From contig JASANE010020491.1 of assembly GCA_030248225.1 (NCBI GenBank), positions 21,444 through 85,443 of the forward strand: a stretch of DNA of 64,000 bases. The letters run 5' to 3'. The notes under the pieces are model-generated. The model was not told where the DNA came from. It saw only the letters and a list, made by a program, of their open reading frames with translations, and did no database searches. Position 1 is the first letter of the stretch, and each line of letters starts with the position of its first letter. Shown piece by piece: positions 12,221 through 24,575 of the stretch. The stretch is from Trileptium ribeirensis (Eukaryota; Nematoda; Enoplea; Enoplida; Thoracostomopsidae). Both the position numbers and the translations under genes were made by a program.

Positions 12221-12860
12221 TTAGCATACTTCTAGACAGGCAATGTATACTTAACGCTCATAAAGAGGTTCAAATGTCCCAGTTATACAAAACGCATTCG
12301 ATGTTAAAAAAGTTGAATTTTAAATTTAAATTTAGCCTTTTGAATGCTTTTTGAAACTTTTGAATGAATACTGCAGTGTCGTTACATTGACTTTAGGTTG
12401 ATAATTTTACTTGAAACATTTCGAGAGTTCGAAATATTTGACATGTTTCGTCGCAATGCAACTATGCAAGTCTTATCAATCATCGTCTCGAGAGGACAAA
12501 TATTCGACTGCTACAACTATATCCATGACAAGCTAGATAAAATTTAAGCAAGCTTTCTACATAAACCAAAGTTTCAATATTGTTTTCTCCCTTAACATTA
12601 AGGACAAAATTCCTAAACATGAGATAAAAAATTTTCCTTAGCTGCAAGAAAGGAAATTTTTCATTTATATGAAAACTATAATCATAAAATAAAATTTTTT
12701 TCGTACATATAAAGGGAAATATAGCTATATGTACAAAAAATTTCTTAGTAAAGAAATTAGAACGATATGCTTAGGAAATTAGTCCTTCGTTTTAAATTTG
12801 AAAACACGTAGGAAATATTTCCTGAAATATATTAGCACCAATTTTTCCCAAACTGTGTAG
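12221..12860. other. AT-rich non-coding stretch
   Basis: No gene. It has many AGGAAAT/ATTTCCT words, including a perfect 14-bp palindrome AGGAAATATTTCCT at 12810-12823. Similar GGAAAT words resume on the far side of the MITE (13380-13470), so the MITE may have landed in an older repeat. Confidence 0.45.
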
Positions 12861-13346
12861 TGCGCGATTAAACTTAAGGTGAGCGGTCAACCATCCTATT
12901 TTGTATTTTTGGATTAAAATTGTTGCGGAACGCTTTTTGGTCAATTGATATTCGGCGTAAAACTGTTGGCGAACACAGCGCTCGCGATTGAAATCTAACC
13001 ATTTTGTTTTTGCGAAAATTTAAGTAAAATTAACCAAATGTTTGATAACAAAAATTTGTCGATTTGATTGTGAAGTCACTTTTGCATTAAACTTGTTCGC
13101 GAACACTGTATAGTCCAAATTTAAATGATAATGAATTAGGGAACAGAATTTCTGTAAACTGAAATCGCCGAAATTCTGCTGCAACACAAGGTCTACTTTC
13201 TGGCACTTCAATTTGATTTTGCCAACTTTCGGTTAGCGAAAAACCGAATGAAATTTAGCCTGTTTTCCGTAACAAGGGTTTGCGATTCGATATGGCTAAT
13301 GACAGAATAGGATGGTTGGCGGGGTCGCCTTAAGTATACTCACGCA
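12861..13346 (+). mobile_element. Harbinger-like MITE, copy C
   Basis: A 486-bp element. The left end begins TGCGCGATTAAACTTAAG and contains CCATCCTATTTTG. The right end is its reverse complement with changes (CAGAATAGGATGG ... TATACTCACGCA). It is flanked by TAG on both sides (12858-12860 and 13347-13349), a 3-bp duplication of the TWA-like kind used by PIF/Harbinger elements. The interior shares blocks with copies A and B, such as GATTTTGCCAACTTTC and TTAGCGAAAAACCG. There is no coding capacity. Confidence 0.85.
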
Positions 13347-13349
13347 TAG

Positions 13350-16300
13350 GCAAATATTACTGTAAATATAGTAATATGTTTTTTATAAGCACGGGAAATT
13401 TAGTCTTTAATTGTAAGGAAAACATTGCATTTTATGGTTTTATAAGGAAATATATCCTTAAAGTAAAGGAACAATGTAGCTGTATTATTGATGAATACAA
13501 CTCAAATGGTTGCGTGTGTGTGCAAACAAAGGACATAAGCATTGATATTTAGCATTTTTGCCTCAGCAATTCGTGTTTCATGTGGTATGGAACATTTGAT
13601 ATGATTAAACAGAAGCTACACGCACCTAACTATCTTTATTGGAGTTTGAAATATCGCTATTATGCTTTATATTTATATGCTTTTCTATATTTAAGGAAAC
13701 ATTGAACACGACTTTGTGGAATGTATTGTATTTGTAGTAGCCATATAAAACAATTTAGGTTTGACACTTTGATAAGTCAGATTATGCTCTGAGGTCCGGA
13801 CCCCCTCCCCGTCCCCAACCCCACTCCGAGGCCCGGCTACTCCCACCACGACAGGTCACAATACGCCCCCGGAAGCGCCGTAGGCTGTAAGTTAGCTGGT
13901 TTTCGTGGACCCATTGAACTTCGGAGCTTGAGAAATTATGACCTTGATATGAGAGTTATGTACTGAAGTGTCGTCTTATGACAGCCTTATGCATGCCTGG
14001 TGTGTTGTACGTTGATTTCAAAGAATTATGTTCCCATATATCAAACTGAGTCTTGCTTCACAAAATTATACAAGATATTTTGCGACCATCCGCACAAAAA
14101 AGTGAGCGAATGTTCATGCTAGTCACGAGACCAATGACTTAAATTGCTCAAAATATATTTTGTATCCGATGTAGAAGAATCTTGTAGCAAGTGTAGAAAG
14201 CTATATATATTACTTTCAAACGATGTATTTACTGTCTAATCTTTAAAATATATTTATTCTATTGTAATTAAATTCTATTGCAAGAATTCAAATTTGAGTT
14301 AATATTTGAGCAGCCATTTACATGCTTCAAGCTTCAAGTCATTGCTTCGTTGCTGTCGATGCTTTATATTCTATACATAGTTTTTTTATATTCTGCAGGC
14401 AAAGGACCAAATAATAAAAAAGTTCAAAAGTTTTTGAAAGAACCAGTTTACAATTTACAAATAGTGCGCATTACATTAGGGCACACTTTCAGTAAACTTC
14501 TCTTTGCTGTGGCTTCTCTGCGCTGCTCGGTCTTAGCATTTTCAGTCCTGCAAACCTAGGCAAATTTGATATAAGTGGAAAAAATTCCAGGTAGAGCTTT
14601 TGAGGATTTAACATTTCAAAATTCACCAAGTATTCTCATGCTGCCAAGACAATGCCGTGACACCGCTACCTGTGGCTCCAGATTTGTTTAATGTTTCTCA
14701 AAAACATATTGAAAACTAAAAAATTATATAATATATGCCATAGAATTTTCTTATATCCGTGGTGGGGGAAGGGCTTCCCACCATGTTTGGTCTGTCCGCA
14801 GTTCGTGGTAGGCCATCTCCGGGTTGTGCTCTTACTCTTAATTTTGGCGAAACACTTTTCTCAAACTGGGCTGTACACCTCGTACTCTTGATCGCCCCTA
14901 GTTCGTGTTCTTACACGAGCAAGTTAAATTCTTAGGCCAGGCGGGCTCAATGTAGGATCGTTCGGTCCGTACCTAATTATATTCTAGTTTGTAAAGTATC
15001 GTAGGAGGCGGAACAACTCAAATTTCTAAAATGGCAAAACTCTCAAAACAATTGCAAAACTAATATTAAGAAACGTGATATGAACCGAGTGGAAGCCAGT
15101 TCAATAACCGTGCAATAAACTCGCGTTTGCAGCGGGTTCCTGTAAATTTACGGTTGCCAGTAATTTGTCTTTGATGCGAGACTGGACACAGTGGCGCAGA
15201 TTCCATCCGAAGTTTGGGGGTGCAAGAAGTTTGGGACTATGCGAAATGTTTCAGGGAATATTTTACCTCGGCTTTTTGAGCATAGTGCCCATAAACCGAA
15301 AGAAATTGGTCCCAGGTTATCAGATATTTGGCGCGGGAGCATCCGCCTCACCCCGGGATCTGCGACGACAAATTTTCAAAAGTGGCAGATATATCATGTC
15401 CGCTAAAGCACTGCAGTGCAGTTCCTTCTGGAAAATCTTTGTAAATATTAATTTTAGTTACAATAAAATAGGTTTCAGGATTTTCGGCTGTTCGCGCAAT
15501 ATTTCACTAGCAGATGCTATCGGAGATTTGGAAACTCTAGTAACTGCGAAGCTCATCCATGCAAACTGCAATAAAATTAGTTAGAAAGACAGCGGTGTAC
15601 AAAAGCAAAAACCAACCAACGTCCTGGTGTGTGTATTGTAATACATATTGCCTAGCACGTGTGAGTATAGTTTTCTGTAATTACCCGTATACGAGAGTAA
15701 AAAATATTACTTACTGTTCCTTATGGTGTCAGCCACACTGTGGACGATAAACTGACGGTGTCAGCGACACCATCTGGTCAATAACCTACAGTGCACACCT
15801 TAATCCGCTGGGTCGAGAATACCCTCTGCTTCCGCAATATGGTGTTTGTGTTACTGACACCGTCTGTACTCTATAGTATTTGCTAAAGGGACGATGAGGA
15901 CATTATAATGTGAATTCCGCATCGAAGACATAAATCAGAGTGCATTCAGCAATGAACGTACTTCTCAACTGAACGAAAGAAAATATAGTAGAAAGGTTTA
16001 TTATCTTAATATAATGACCTACAAATAACGTGTTTCTCACTTCACTCATGTTCATTGTTTTAAACTTTAGATATGGTACTTTTTGACAAACCAACAAATT
16101 ACGCGCATCAAATCTATGACTGCTCATAGTTTATGTCTACGTGTTATGCTCAAAGTTGTTCACTGGACGGTCGAAAGATGGCCCAAATTATTGTTTATGC
16201 GCAAATAACTTGAAATGAGCCAATTGTCTTTCACATTTTGTTATTTTCCAGGAAACTATGTTACAAAAGGGTTCTAATCAGCTAAAAATATGATGTTTTG

Positions 16301-18600
16301 AACTTTGAACATGCGACTTTACGTATGACCGAAAAGGAAAGTGTCACTTAACAGCATTTCATAAAAGGCTAGAATCTGTAACAATCTGTAGTCATAACAG
16401 ATTTTGCCTTTAATAGCTTGTTATTAGAAACTTTTGTCTGTAGCAGCAGGCACGTCGTCAGGGGGAATGTCATTGAGGCGTCCCCTTGAGATTGCCCCAC
16501 ACGTAAAAATATTAATATGATAATCTGAAACCGTAGAGAGAATTTTCATATTTCAATCAGCACCGATAACTGGGAAAATTGAACTGATTTTAATACATAT
16601 ATTTCCTCTTATGTTTTTTACTTCTGCAAATTAATTATAAACTTCATGTGGTGGAATATTTTAAAAATATAAAAACTTTGCACCCTCAAAATTGGTTCTC
16701 TCTGAAATAGAAGCATGCGTTCGTGTGAGTGTCGTAGCTAGCTATGCCATACAAAAGTCTCTAACAGTTTGCTCATAAGGGGTAAGGGGGTTACCTCATC
16801 TGACGTTCGGACCGCCTGCACCAGAGGGACCCTTCTACCCCTCTGACAGGTAACCCTACCCCTCTGACAGGTAACCCTACCCCCGTGGCGCCGAAAACAA
16901 AGATGCTTATCGGGGCACAGAAGACTCCGCTACCCCCGCCTTCTCCGAGAGCCAATAACCTGTCATGCCTATCTGCAAGAGATTTTAGTCACTAACGGCT
17001 TCTTGTCATTATCGGATATCTGAGAAGGGCAAAAGTTTCTTACAGTAAAGGTAAAATTTATATATACTTTAAATGATATCTCGTCGCGACGTTTATTGTT
17101 ACACTACACGATAAAAATATATGTGAATCCTCATAACGTAATAAAGATCACGAGACTTAAATATAACAGCGGTCCCATTCAAAAGTGAAGGGCAAGCTTT
17201 CGCGAGCGACTCGATTGTATCAGTTAAGTGTTATTCGCTGGTAAGAGCAACAACACAAAACATGAAATTAAAGTAAACCCATGTCGTAGTGGATACCACA
17301 GCAGATTCGCACCAAAGTAGATGCTGGACCCTATTGAAATATAATTTAGTTTGAGCATGATAAATCTTACTTGATACACTTATAATTGGGTTACTATGGT
17401 ATAAAAATAATAAAATAAGAATATCTGCTCTGAATTTCCTTTAATACGTATGGAACGAGGTGTAAATATACATTAACATACAGTCGATGTTAAATTTCAG
17501 TTGCGGCAACTACTGTAAAAAGTGTGCAGTGAAACGGTGAAAATAAAAGCGTGAATGAATTAATGCTTTCGAATTAAGTCTATCCAAAGAATCTCTGCGT
17601 AGAATCCCATCAACATAAGTTGAAAATGATCGAATTTATTTTGCTTTTCAAGTACATACTTCGCTCAGACCGTTCGATGGCATTTCACTATTTATGAGGC
17701 ATTTTGAAATGTGTCTTATATTTAAGGATGTTTAGTGTAACCATTTGTTAGTGTTCCGATTTTGCAATGTCATTTAGGTTGTCTCTCTTAAATTATGTCT
17801 GCAGAGATCAGCATTATAAATAATAATAGTTATCAGTGAAGTGTCAATTCACTGGTTAGAATAACATCACCAATTTATAACAGTTTGAAGCGATGCCATG
17901 ATGCAGTGGCTAGGACGTTTTCTGTGCATCCGGAAGGTCCGATATTTTATTCCCAGTAGACCCATACGTAAACTTGATTTGGATTAACAAAAATATGAAC
18001 ATAGATTAAATTCCATCTCATAAGTATTTTCGGATATTCTAAAAACAGAAAAATCCTTTTTTGGTGATATCTCCGGGTTGGATGGATTAAGTGTGTGGCA
18101 CTTTGTGACAATTTGTTCCTCCCGCTACAAAATGAGTTTCCCCTAATACGTCCTCACCACCATAATTTCTAAATAATTTCTCTCGTTAATTTAACTTCTC
18201 TCGTTAAAGCGACAAACCGGTAATCTTATAAAAATTGGCAAAATGTCGTTATAAAAACTATTCCGAAGCCAAATGTTTGATAAAAAGTAAAACTTGACTA
18301 TAAATTGCTTCTAATATCAGCAACTACTACTTAGGTAATTTGTAGTTTAGCGCTTGCCCTTAGAAATTGGATTTTTACAATTTTCATAATCCACCGTTTT
18401 TGGTAAACCACGCTGTTTCCTAATTTCATAACTCCGGGCAAAGTTCAGCAACCCTTGTATCTCATTTGGAAAAATGTCACCTAATGGAGAACAAAGTTGT
18501 AACAGCACTTTTTGCAGTGAAAATTACCAGTTTCTTTGTAATTTATGCTTTGCAAGTACATTAATTTAGAATAAAATTTCAATATCAAGCTCGTTTTCTA
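13350..18600. other. Intergenic, no supported gene
   Basis: I see no gene. Notable short items: a GC-rich run at 13797-13880; a GC-richer open stretch at 15165-15400 that I cannot assign; GGTGTCAGCGACACC, a short palindrome near 15756-15771 within a cluster of GTGTC/GACAC words (15730-15870); a 21-bp direct repeat CTACCCCTCTGACAGGTAAC at 16835-16876; and a tRNA-like SINE remnant at 17893 (listed separately). Confidence 0.45.
17893..17960 (+). repeat. Degenerate tRNA-derived SINE head
   Basis: The stretch GATGCAGTGGCTAGGACG, then CTGTGCATCCGGAAGGTCC, then TTTATTCCCAG follows the order of a tRNA D arm, anticodon arm and T arm. The B box is badly worn (CGATATTTTATTCCC where GTTCGATTCCC is expected). 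It is better read as the 5' head of an old SINE than as a working tRNA. Confidence 0.5.
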
Positions 18601-18639
18601 TTTATTTAGGCTGATATAGTTATGTAGCTCTACGTAATC

Positions 18640-20411
18640 GGTTTGAACTTCTGGAAACTAACAAATCTGGCACTGTGACTGAGCCAGAGACTGAGCGAAA
18701 TTGTTTCAAATCTGCTGTAATGACCACTGCCGGTGTAATTTGTGCAATCGTGCGACGCAACAAACGACCTTGGATATCCGCTGCGCTTAAACTAGTGAAG
18801 CAACGTCGTGAGACAACCATGCGGCCTCTCAGAACTCGGTTAAAACATCGCATCAGGCGATCTCTAACGGATGACCAGAGAACTGGGATAGCAGCCTAAG
18901 CTTAAAAAATGCTGAGTGTGTCTGATCGAGGCGACACACGCGCGGTGTACAGGATTATCCAGTCTCTCAGAGGCAAAAGGATACCCACATCATCGCAAAA
19001 GGATACCCACATCATCGCAAAAGGATATCCTCACATCCGATCGGACCTACAATCGAACAAAATCAGCTATTGAGCAAATTGATCGATGGGCCGAATATTT
19101 CCAGGAGCTATACAACAGGCCACAGCTGACCAGTTTCGATGACCAGCTGCAAGATATCTACCCCAGCGAATCAAATACTGTAGATAAATCGCCGCCAAGT
19201 CTTGATGAGGTAAAACGAGCAGTTACGCTGCTAAAGAAACGTAAGGTACCAGGGAGATGCGACATACCTCCTCAAGTGCTGAGAGCTGTGGGTGATGATA
19301 ACATCAACCACCTGCGCAACATTTTATCAGGAATATGGGTACAGCGAAAAGCACCCCACGATTTCAAAGATGGGATTATGCTGCACAAGAATAGGTCAAA
19401 GGAGGACTGCCAAAACTACTGTGGAATAACACTCCTCTCAATCGCGGGCAAGGTACTCATCATTATACTACGCTCTCGACTCAATGTGCTGTTTGAAGCA
19501 AGTATCAGTGAGCAGCAGTGTGGATTTAGAAATGATCATGGACGCGGAGACCAAGCCTTTTTGCCCACAGTGTTACCAAACGTCGACTGCGGCATGGAAA
19601 ACCTACAGTGGTGTTTCATCGACTTTGCCACATCTTGCGACAGCGTTCATCAAGCATCAATGTGGAACATTTTGCGCAAGTGAGGGGTCCCCAGAATCCT
19701 CTTTGAAATTGTCCAGGACATGCATTCCTCCGCGAGTTCCTCTGCCAGAGCCTGACTCGGAACATCCGCTGCTTTCCCAGTCACTACAGGCGCACGACAT
19801 GGTTCCGTTTTGTCACCAGTGCTCTTAAATTAGGTGCTAGTCCGAATTATCAACAACTAGCTGAGATAGCGTAGACTGCAGCACGATGGGCCGAGTTGCT
19901 GACGTTGCCTTGTTCCAAAAGAATGAGCAATCATGCCAAGCGCCCCTTGTTGATGCCTAACAATGCCGCCAAGTTGGGTCTATTTATTAAGCCTGTCAAA
20001 CAAAGACAAACTAATTCCACCTAGCAACTGAACCCAATCTTACGGTGAATGGTGAAAGGACCAAGTTGACCCAATCATTCGTTCGCCTGAGTTCTACCAT
20101 CAGTAGTGATCTGGTGTTGTATGCAACCAAATAACGCCACGATTTGTCAAAGCATTAGCAGCATTCCGCCAACGGTGTCACCATGTATTCAACCGTAAAT
20201 ATTTCTCTTTGGACCAGAAAATGAAGGCCTTTAATACGTCACTATCGTCTATACTCTTGCGCGCTTCTGACACATGGTCACTAACGCGACAAGAAATACA
20301 TCAATTGGAGACCTTCCAAATGTTCAACATACCGGATGTTTCACCTTTGCAGCGTTTACGAAGCACCGAAATTCGTGACACATGTTGTCACCAGCTCAGC
20401 ATAGAAGCAGC
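18640..20411 (+). pseudogene. LINE reverse transcriptase relic, 5' part
   Basis: A longer and better preserved LINE than the one at 1885, still broken by stops and shifts. In order it shows the endonuclease-RT linker (RNKRPWISAALKLVKQR at about 18750-18800), a repeated GKRIPTSS region, RIDRWAEYF-type linker reading QIDRWAEYFQELYNRP (19077-19120), the RT finger VPGRCDIPPQVLRA, then NYCGITLLSIAGKVL and QQCGFRNDHGRGDQAF, and palm A as FIDFATSCDSV. Palm C (YADD) is lost in the scrambled part 19690-20180. The thumb/C-terminal part returns at 20209 with SDTWSLTRQEIHQLETF. At 20411 it is interrupted by an inserted element and continues at 23190. A 22-bp tandem slip (ATACCCACATCATCGCAAAA) lies at 18980-19027. 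Confidence 0.82.
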
Positions 20412-23189
20412 GACCCATGTAAAGATTGAGGGCTCCCCATTGTACCATGTGGGAAGTTTGTTTGAAAATGTTGGAATGCCTTCTGTCTAGCTTGAGGCTT
20501 TTTTAGTAGCTACAGTCTATGGAACATCGGGGAAGTTGCAGAAAATTTTTTCGGAGCTGCAGTCTACGAGAGGGTTATTGTGGAGAAACTTTTATCGTAC
20601 CTCCGACTTATGGGACTGTACGAAAGGTAGAAAAAATTATTTTGATATTTGCCGTTTATGAGACAACAGGAAGCTGTGGTTAACCTTTTTTACAGCCATA
20701 TGCGGGATAACGGGGAAAGTTGTGAAAGTTTTTTCGTCCCTGCAGTCTATGGGACAACGGAAAAAATAGCCTGCCTACAAGAGAATGGAGAAGCTAGCGA
20801 ACGCTGTGGCGAAAGGTTTTTTGTCGCTCTAATTTATGGGACAACAAACAAGGTTGGATGTTTGTGAGAAATTTTACAGTTGACAGTTGGGAATGTGGAA
20901 AAATACGAGGTAATTGGTTTCGTAGCTGCTGCCTAAATTACAAAGTTGAAAGTCTGAAAAGCTGCATGTAAGAAATTTCCCAGCTGCCATTCATGGGACA
21001 ATAGGTAACGTATGGAACTCAGCGGAAAATGTAACAGCTGTTGCTATAGGGAAATGTTTTAGCAACTTCCGTTTATGGAATAATAGGAAAAGTTGGAAAA
21101 TCTATGAGACACATGTTTTCGCAGCTACAATCTCTGTAACAATGAGGAATGTTTGGAAGGTTTGTCAGACTTATTTTCGTAACTGCTGTGTACGGAACAA
21201 TGTTGAAGCGAAAAGCTTTGGCTAAATATTTTAGCAGTCTATAAATGGAGGTAAGAACAAATGTTTAAGAAATGTGTTATGTATCTTATTAAATGTTTTT
21301 AAGTTCCGAATTGAATATTTTTTATAATTTAGAAATTTATAATAGACTAAAAATTTTTAATATTTTGCAATTTTTTGTCAACACGGTATTTTTAAATCGG
21401 AGAACCTCAAAATTTGCCCTGAACGACAGGAATTAGATAGAAAATCTAAAACTTCTAAGCAGTAGACTTAATAGTAAAATGCTGTTCAGTCCATGTATTA
21501 CAAAAGTCAAACAACACAACCAACGACAGTGGTTAATATAGTGTATGACGCAAACGCTGAATTATATTTTTATTGCTTATTTGAGCGAAATTACCTTATG
21601 TTGCTTTGTGCTTCTTTGTAACTGATTCTGGAAAAGAGCATAGTTAGCACCTTATATTACTGCAAAAAATGGAAATACCTGCAGCACTGGTTCCTAGTTA
21701 AATCGAAGTAGTACTACAAGAAACACATTCTGATATAAAATATAATCAGCAACGAACTATTGCTAACAATTTTGGTATAGTATACAATTATTTGTGCTGT
21801 TGTTGTCAACCAGAAATACTCATGGCAAGCCACTGCAACTATTACAAAAATTTGTAATAATTTTTGGGCAAAACTCACTGAACAACATAAAGAGATATGC
21901 GTAATTATACACATTTATGTGTCATTAAAACATTAAAAGATCTTAGGAAAACATTTGGAATAATATCAGCGTACCGAGTGATGAGTATGTACGACGAAGA
22001 TAGAGAAAATATTGATTAGTAAATGCTTATGCCGGAACAAATGCTTATGCTACAAAATGTTTGCAGCGATATGATAAAATGCAAAACCGAAGTCTTTTCA
22101 TTTCAATTCTTGATTTAAATTCAGTCTTGTTAATGCTCTGACGAGATTTATATTTATTTTTGGTGCCTAACAGATTGTAAATTTATCAAAACTAATTTCA
22201 GCCAAATTCATTTATGATAATTGGGATCAAATTGAGCTAAATCAAGTTCAGTTCCGTGAGTTTGAACTTTCGTTGCAATAAATGATACCAAATTTAATCA
22301 ATGTCAAATTTGCTTGTTCTGGTTAGCTCACCTCATTGGTTTTGTCAGTTACATAAATTTAAATTCATCTAATTTATTTCGTTATCAATCAATTTAATAT
22401 GAATTTTAACAAATGAATTTAAATTGATTAAACTCAAAATCATTTGGGTACCTACAAAATAATTTTTAACACCAAACAAAAAATTAAATCAACTCTGTCT
22501 AAAATAGAACTCAAGACGAGAAATGGAGCGTTATGAAGTTCTATACTTTTTTACTATACTACAACATACAACTTATCGTATAACGATATAACTTCCTCAT
22601 TATCCTATAAATTGCTGCTGCTAAAACATTTCGCCGAAGCTTAACCGAGCTTGTCCATTCTCCTGTAGACAGCAACTGCGCACTTCCACGGTCGGGTAGA
22701 CAGTGAAAAAGAATGTTGCACCGAATCTTCCATGTGGCAGGTAGCCTTTAAGCGCTAAAAATATTTGAGTAAAATTCCCCACCGTCCCCGTTATCCAATA
22801 GACTGCAGCGGCGACGAAAACAATTTTCCCCACCACCTCTTGGTGTCATATACGGCGCTAAATGTTTGCCCTCAGCTTCTCCGTTGTACCGTAAACCGCT
22901 GATAATTAAACAAGTTTACTCTCTGTCCGCGCTTTCCAATAGACTGCAGGTTCGAAAAAAGTTTCTCCACCTTCCGCACTGTCCCATAAGCTACAGCTAC
23001 GAAAACAAGTTTCCCCACAGCTTCCCCGTTGTCCCATAGCCTGCAGCTACGAAAAGCTCCCCGTAACTTCCGCATTGTCCCATAGATGGTAGCTACTAAA
23101 AACCCTCCAGTTAGACAGAAAGTTGGCTAAAATTTTCGAATAACTATCCCACATTGCACAGTATGGATCCCTCAGGCTTTACATCCGCT
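20412..23189. mobile_element. 2.8-kb foldback element inside the LINE
   Basis: A long inverted-repeat element. The outer ends pair as ATGTAAAG-xx-TGAGGG (from 20417) with its reverse complement ending at 23184, followed by about 70 bp of good unique inverted repeat up to TTTTAGTAGCTAC. Inside each arm is a run of 45-50-bp units resembling GTAGCTGCAGTCTATGGGAC then AACGGGGAAGTTGTGG (left about 20495-21240, right about 22610-23100). Less common words also match in order between the arms (CTACAAGAGAATGG against CTACAGGAGAATGG), so the arms are true copies that differ in unit number. The middle (21240-22610) is AT-rich with no transposase. The 8-bp word GAAGCAGC flanks the element on both sides. 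Confidence 0.88.
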
Positions 23190-23480
23190 GAAGCAGCAAT
23201 ACACCATCGGTGCTTACGCCGGCTCGGATACGTCGATCGAATGCCACGACACGCTAGCTCCATGACTCTCTGCGGCGTAATCACGCTGATACTGGATGGC
23301 GCTTCACAAAAAATTCCCTAAAATGTGCCTAATCGCCATGGAACTAGCATTTATCAAACCCATGTATGGAGCTGTAAACTGGAACAGGAACTCACAGTCA
23401 ATCGTCAGCACTCTAGCATCAGATAGAGCATAACTGGGATAACGCATCCGGGGACAGGCCACAGCGATCGTCCGACGTCA
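23190..23480 (+). pseudogene. LINE relic, 3' end displaced by the foldback insertion
   Basis: Reads EAAIHHRCLRRLGYVDRMP from 23190 on, which is the RLRWLGHVxRMPxxR box typical of the C-terminus of this LINE type. Collapsing the two GAAGCAGC copies joins this segment in frame to the 20209-20411 segment. The rest (23280-23480) is degenerate. It ends without an obvious poly(A). Confidence 0.78.
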
Positions 23481-24210
23481 AGCTCCGGTGCTTTAAGTTG
23501 ACAACATATAGTTATGCCCGATAACATTCCTGACGATGCATCTAATTTATCGTGGAATTCGCTATTTATTAATTTTACATTAATTGGAACTAAAGTCCAC
23601 TTGGCCGCTTTTTATTAAAGGCTGCTACATAACTTCGGCGAAATTTGAATAGTGGCGTGTTTTCCAAAGAGGTTTGAAATGTTTTTATATCGCCATCTCG
23701 ACCTCGATCTCGATCTCGACCGGCATCTCGGTCTTAACCCCCTACCCATATGAGCATATATGGTCATAACGGAGTTTCGAAATATGCATCCCACAGTCTC
23801 TAAATATGCCTTACCGTATGCACCCTATTATGGATCAGTGTTGGCAAGATACAAAAGTGAATTCCGCTCGATATGCATCTGAACTGCATAAAACCAGCTG
23901 CGGCAGCTTCAGTGTAAATACTGTTATACCTCCAGTTCTGTATACTTTAGCTTTGTTCAATTTCTTTGGAATATGTTTGTGAGGTGAGTCCTTTGTATCA
24001 TGGGATCACCATTTTATATCGCAGAACTGCCCATTCAGTCGCAGTAAAAATACTTAATTTATACACTTTAAATTTTTATACTATTAAAAGTTATAACTTC
24101 AGCTGAAATCGTAGCATGCTAGTAATCAGCTGTTATACAATTCTGAATAAACTTCAAACATGTAAAAATCTCTTAGAAAAAATAAATAATGTGAGAAAAT
24201 TAATATCTGG

Positions 24211-24575
24211 CATGATCCGGATAAGATAGTGGAGGTGATCGCCAAGGGGATCATCCGGTCAACGGAGGGAGGTTGTCAAGGGAGGATAAATTTTTGAAAT
24301 TTTTTCTACTCAAAACTCGCAAAAAATTTCCTTGTTTTTTACTAATTTTGCCCGCATTTCTGCCAATTTAACTCTAATTTTTGCTAATTTCGCGCAATTT
24401 ATACCCATTTTCTCTGATTTTTGCTAAAATTTTCCTTTGGTACGCAAGTGGGTGGGTGAGTGAAGGGCGTTGAACTACAGAGGATCAGGCTACCTCCTGG
24501 GAAGGACGGCGAATCCTCGAAGAGGGGAAGGTCCAGGCCTCAGGTGGATGATACGCCTGTCCCTCCCAGTGAGCA
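24211..24575. repeat. TTTTTGC-core dispersed repeat, copy 2
   Basis: Starts near CATGATCCGG and ends near GTGAGCATGCAT. GC-rich flanks surround a core of ACTAATTTTGCC and CTAATTTTTGCTAATTT runs (24340-24440). It shares the arrangement of the copies at 6275, 39760, 41470, 41985 and 60030. Confidence 0.6.

Noticed and set aside
15165..15584. 139-codon open frame as a gene
   Set aside because: It is long for the region, but three overlapping frames are open there, no splice signals or family motifs are visible, and composition is not convincing.
20649..20867. A repeat-protein gene (FFVxAVYGTT repeats)
   Set aside because: The frame is closed by stops within a few units and is part of the foldback arm; no splice or start context supports it.
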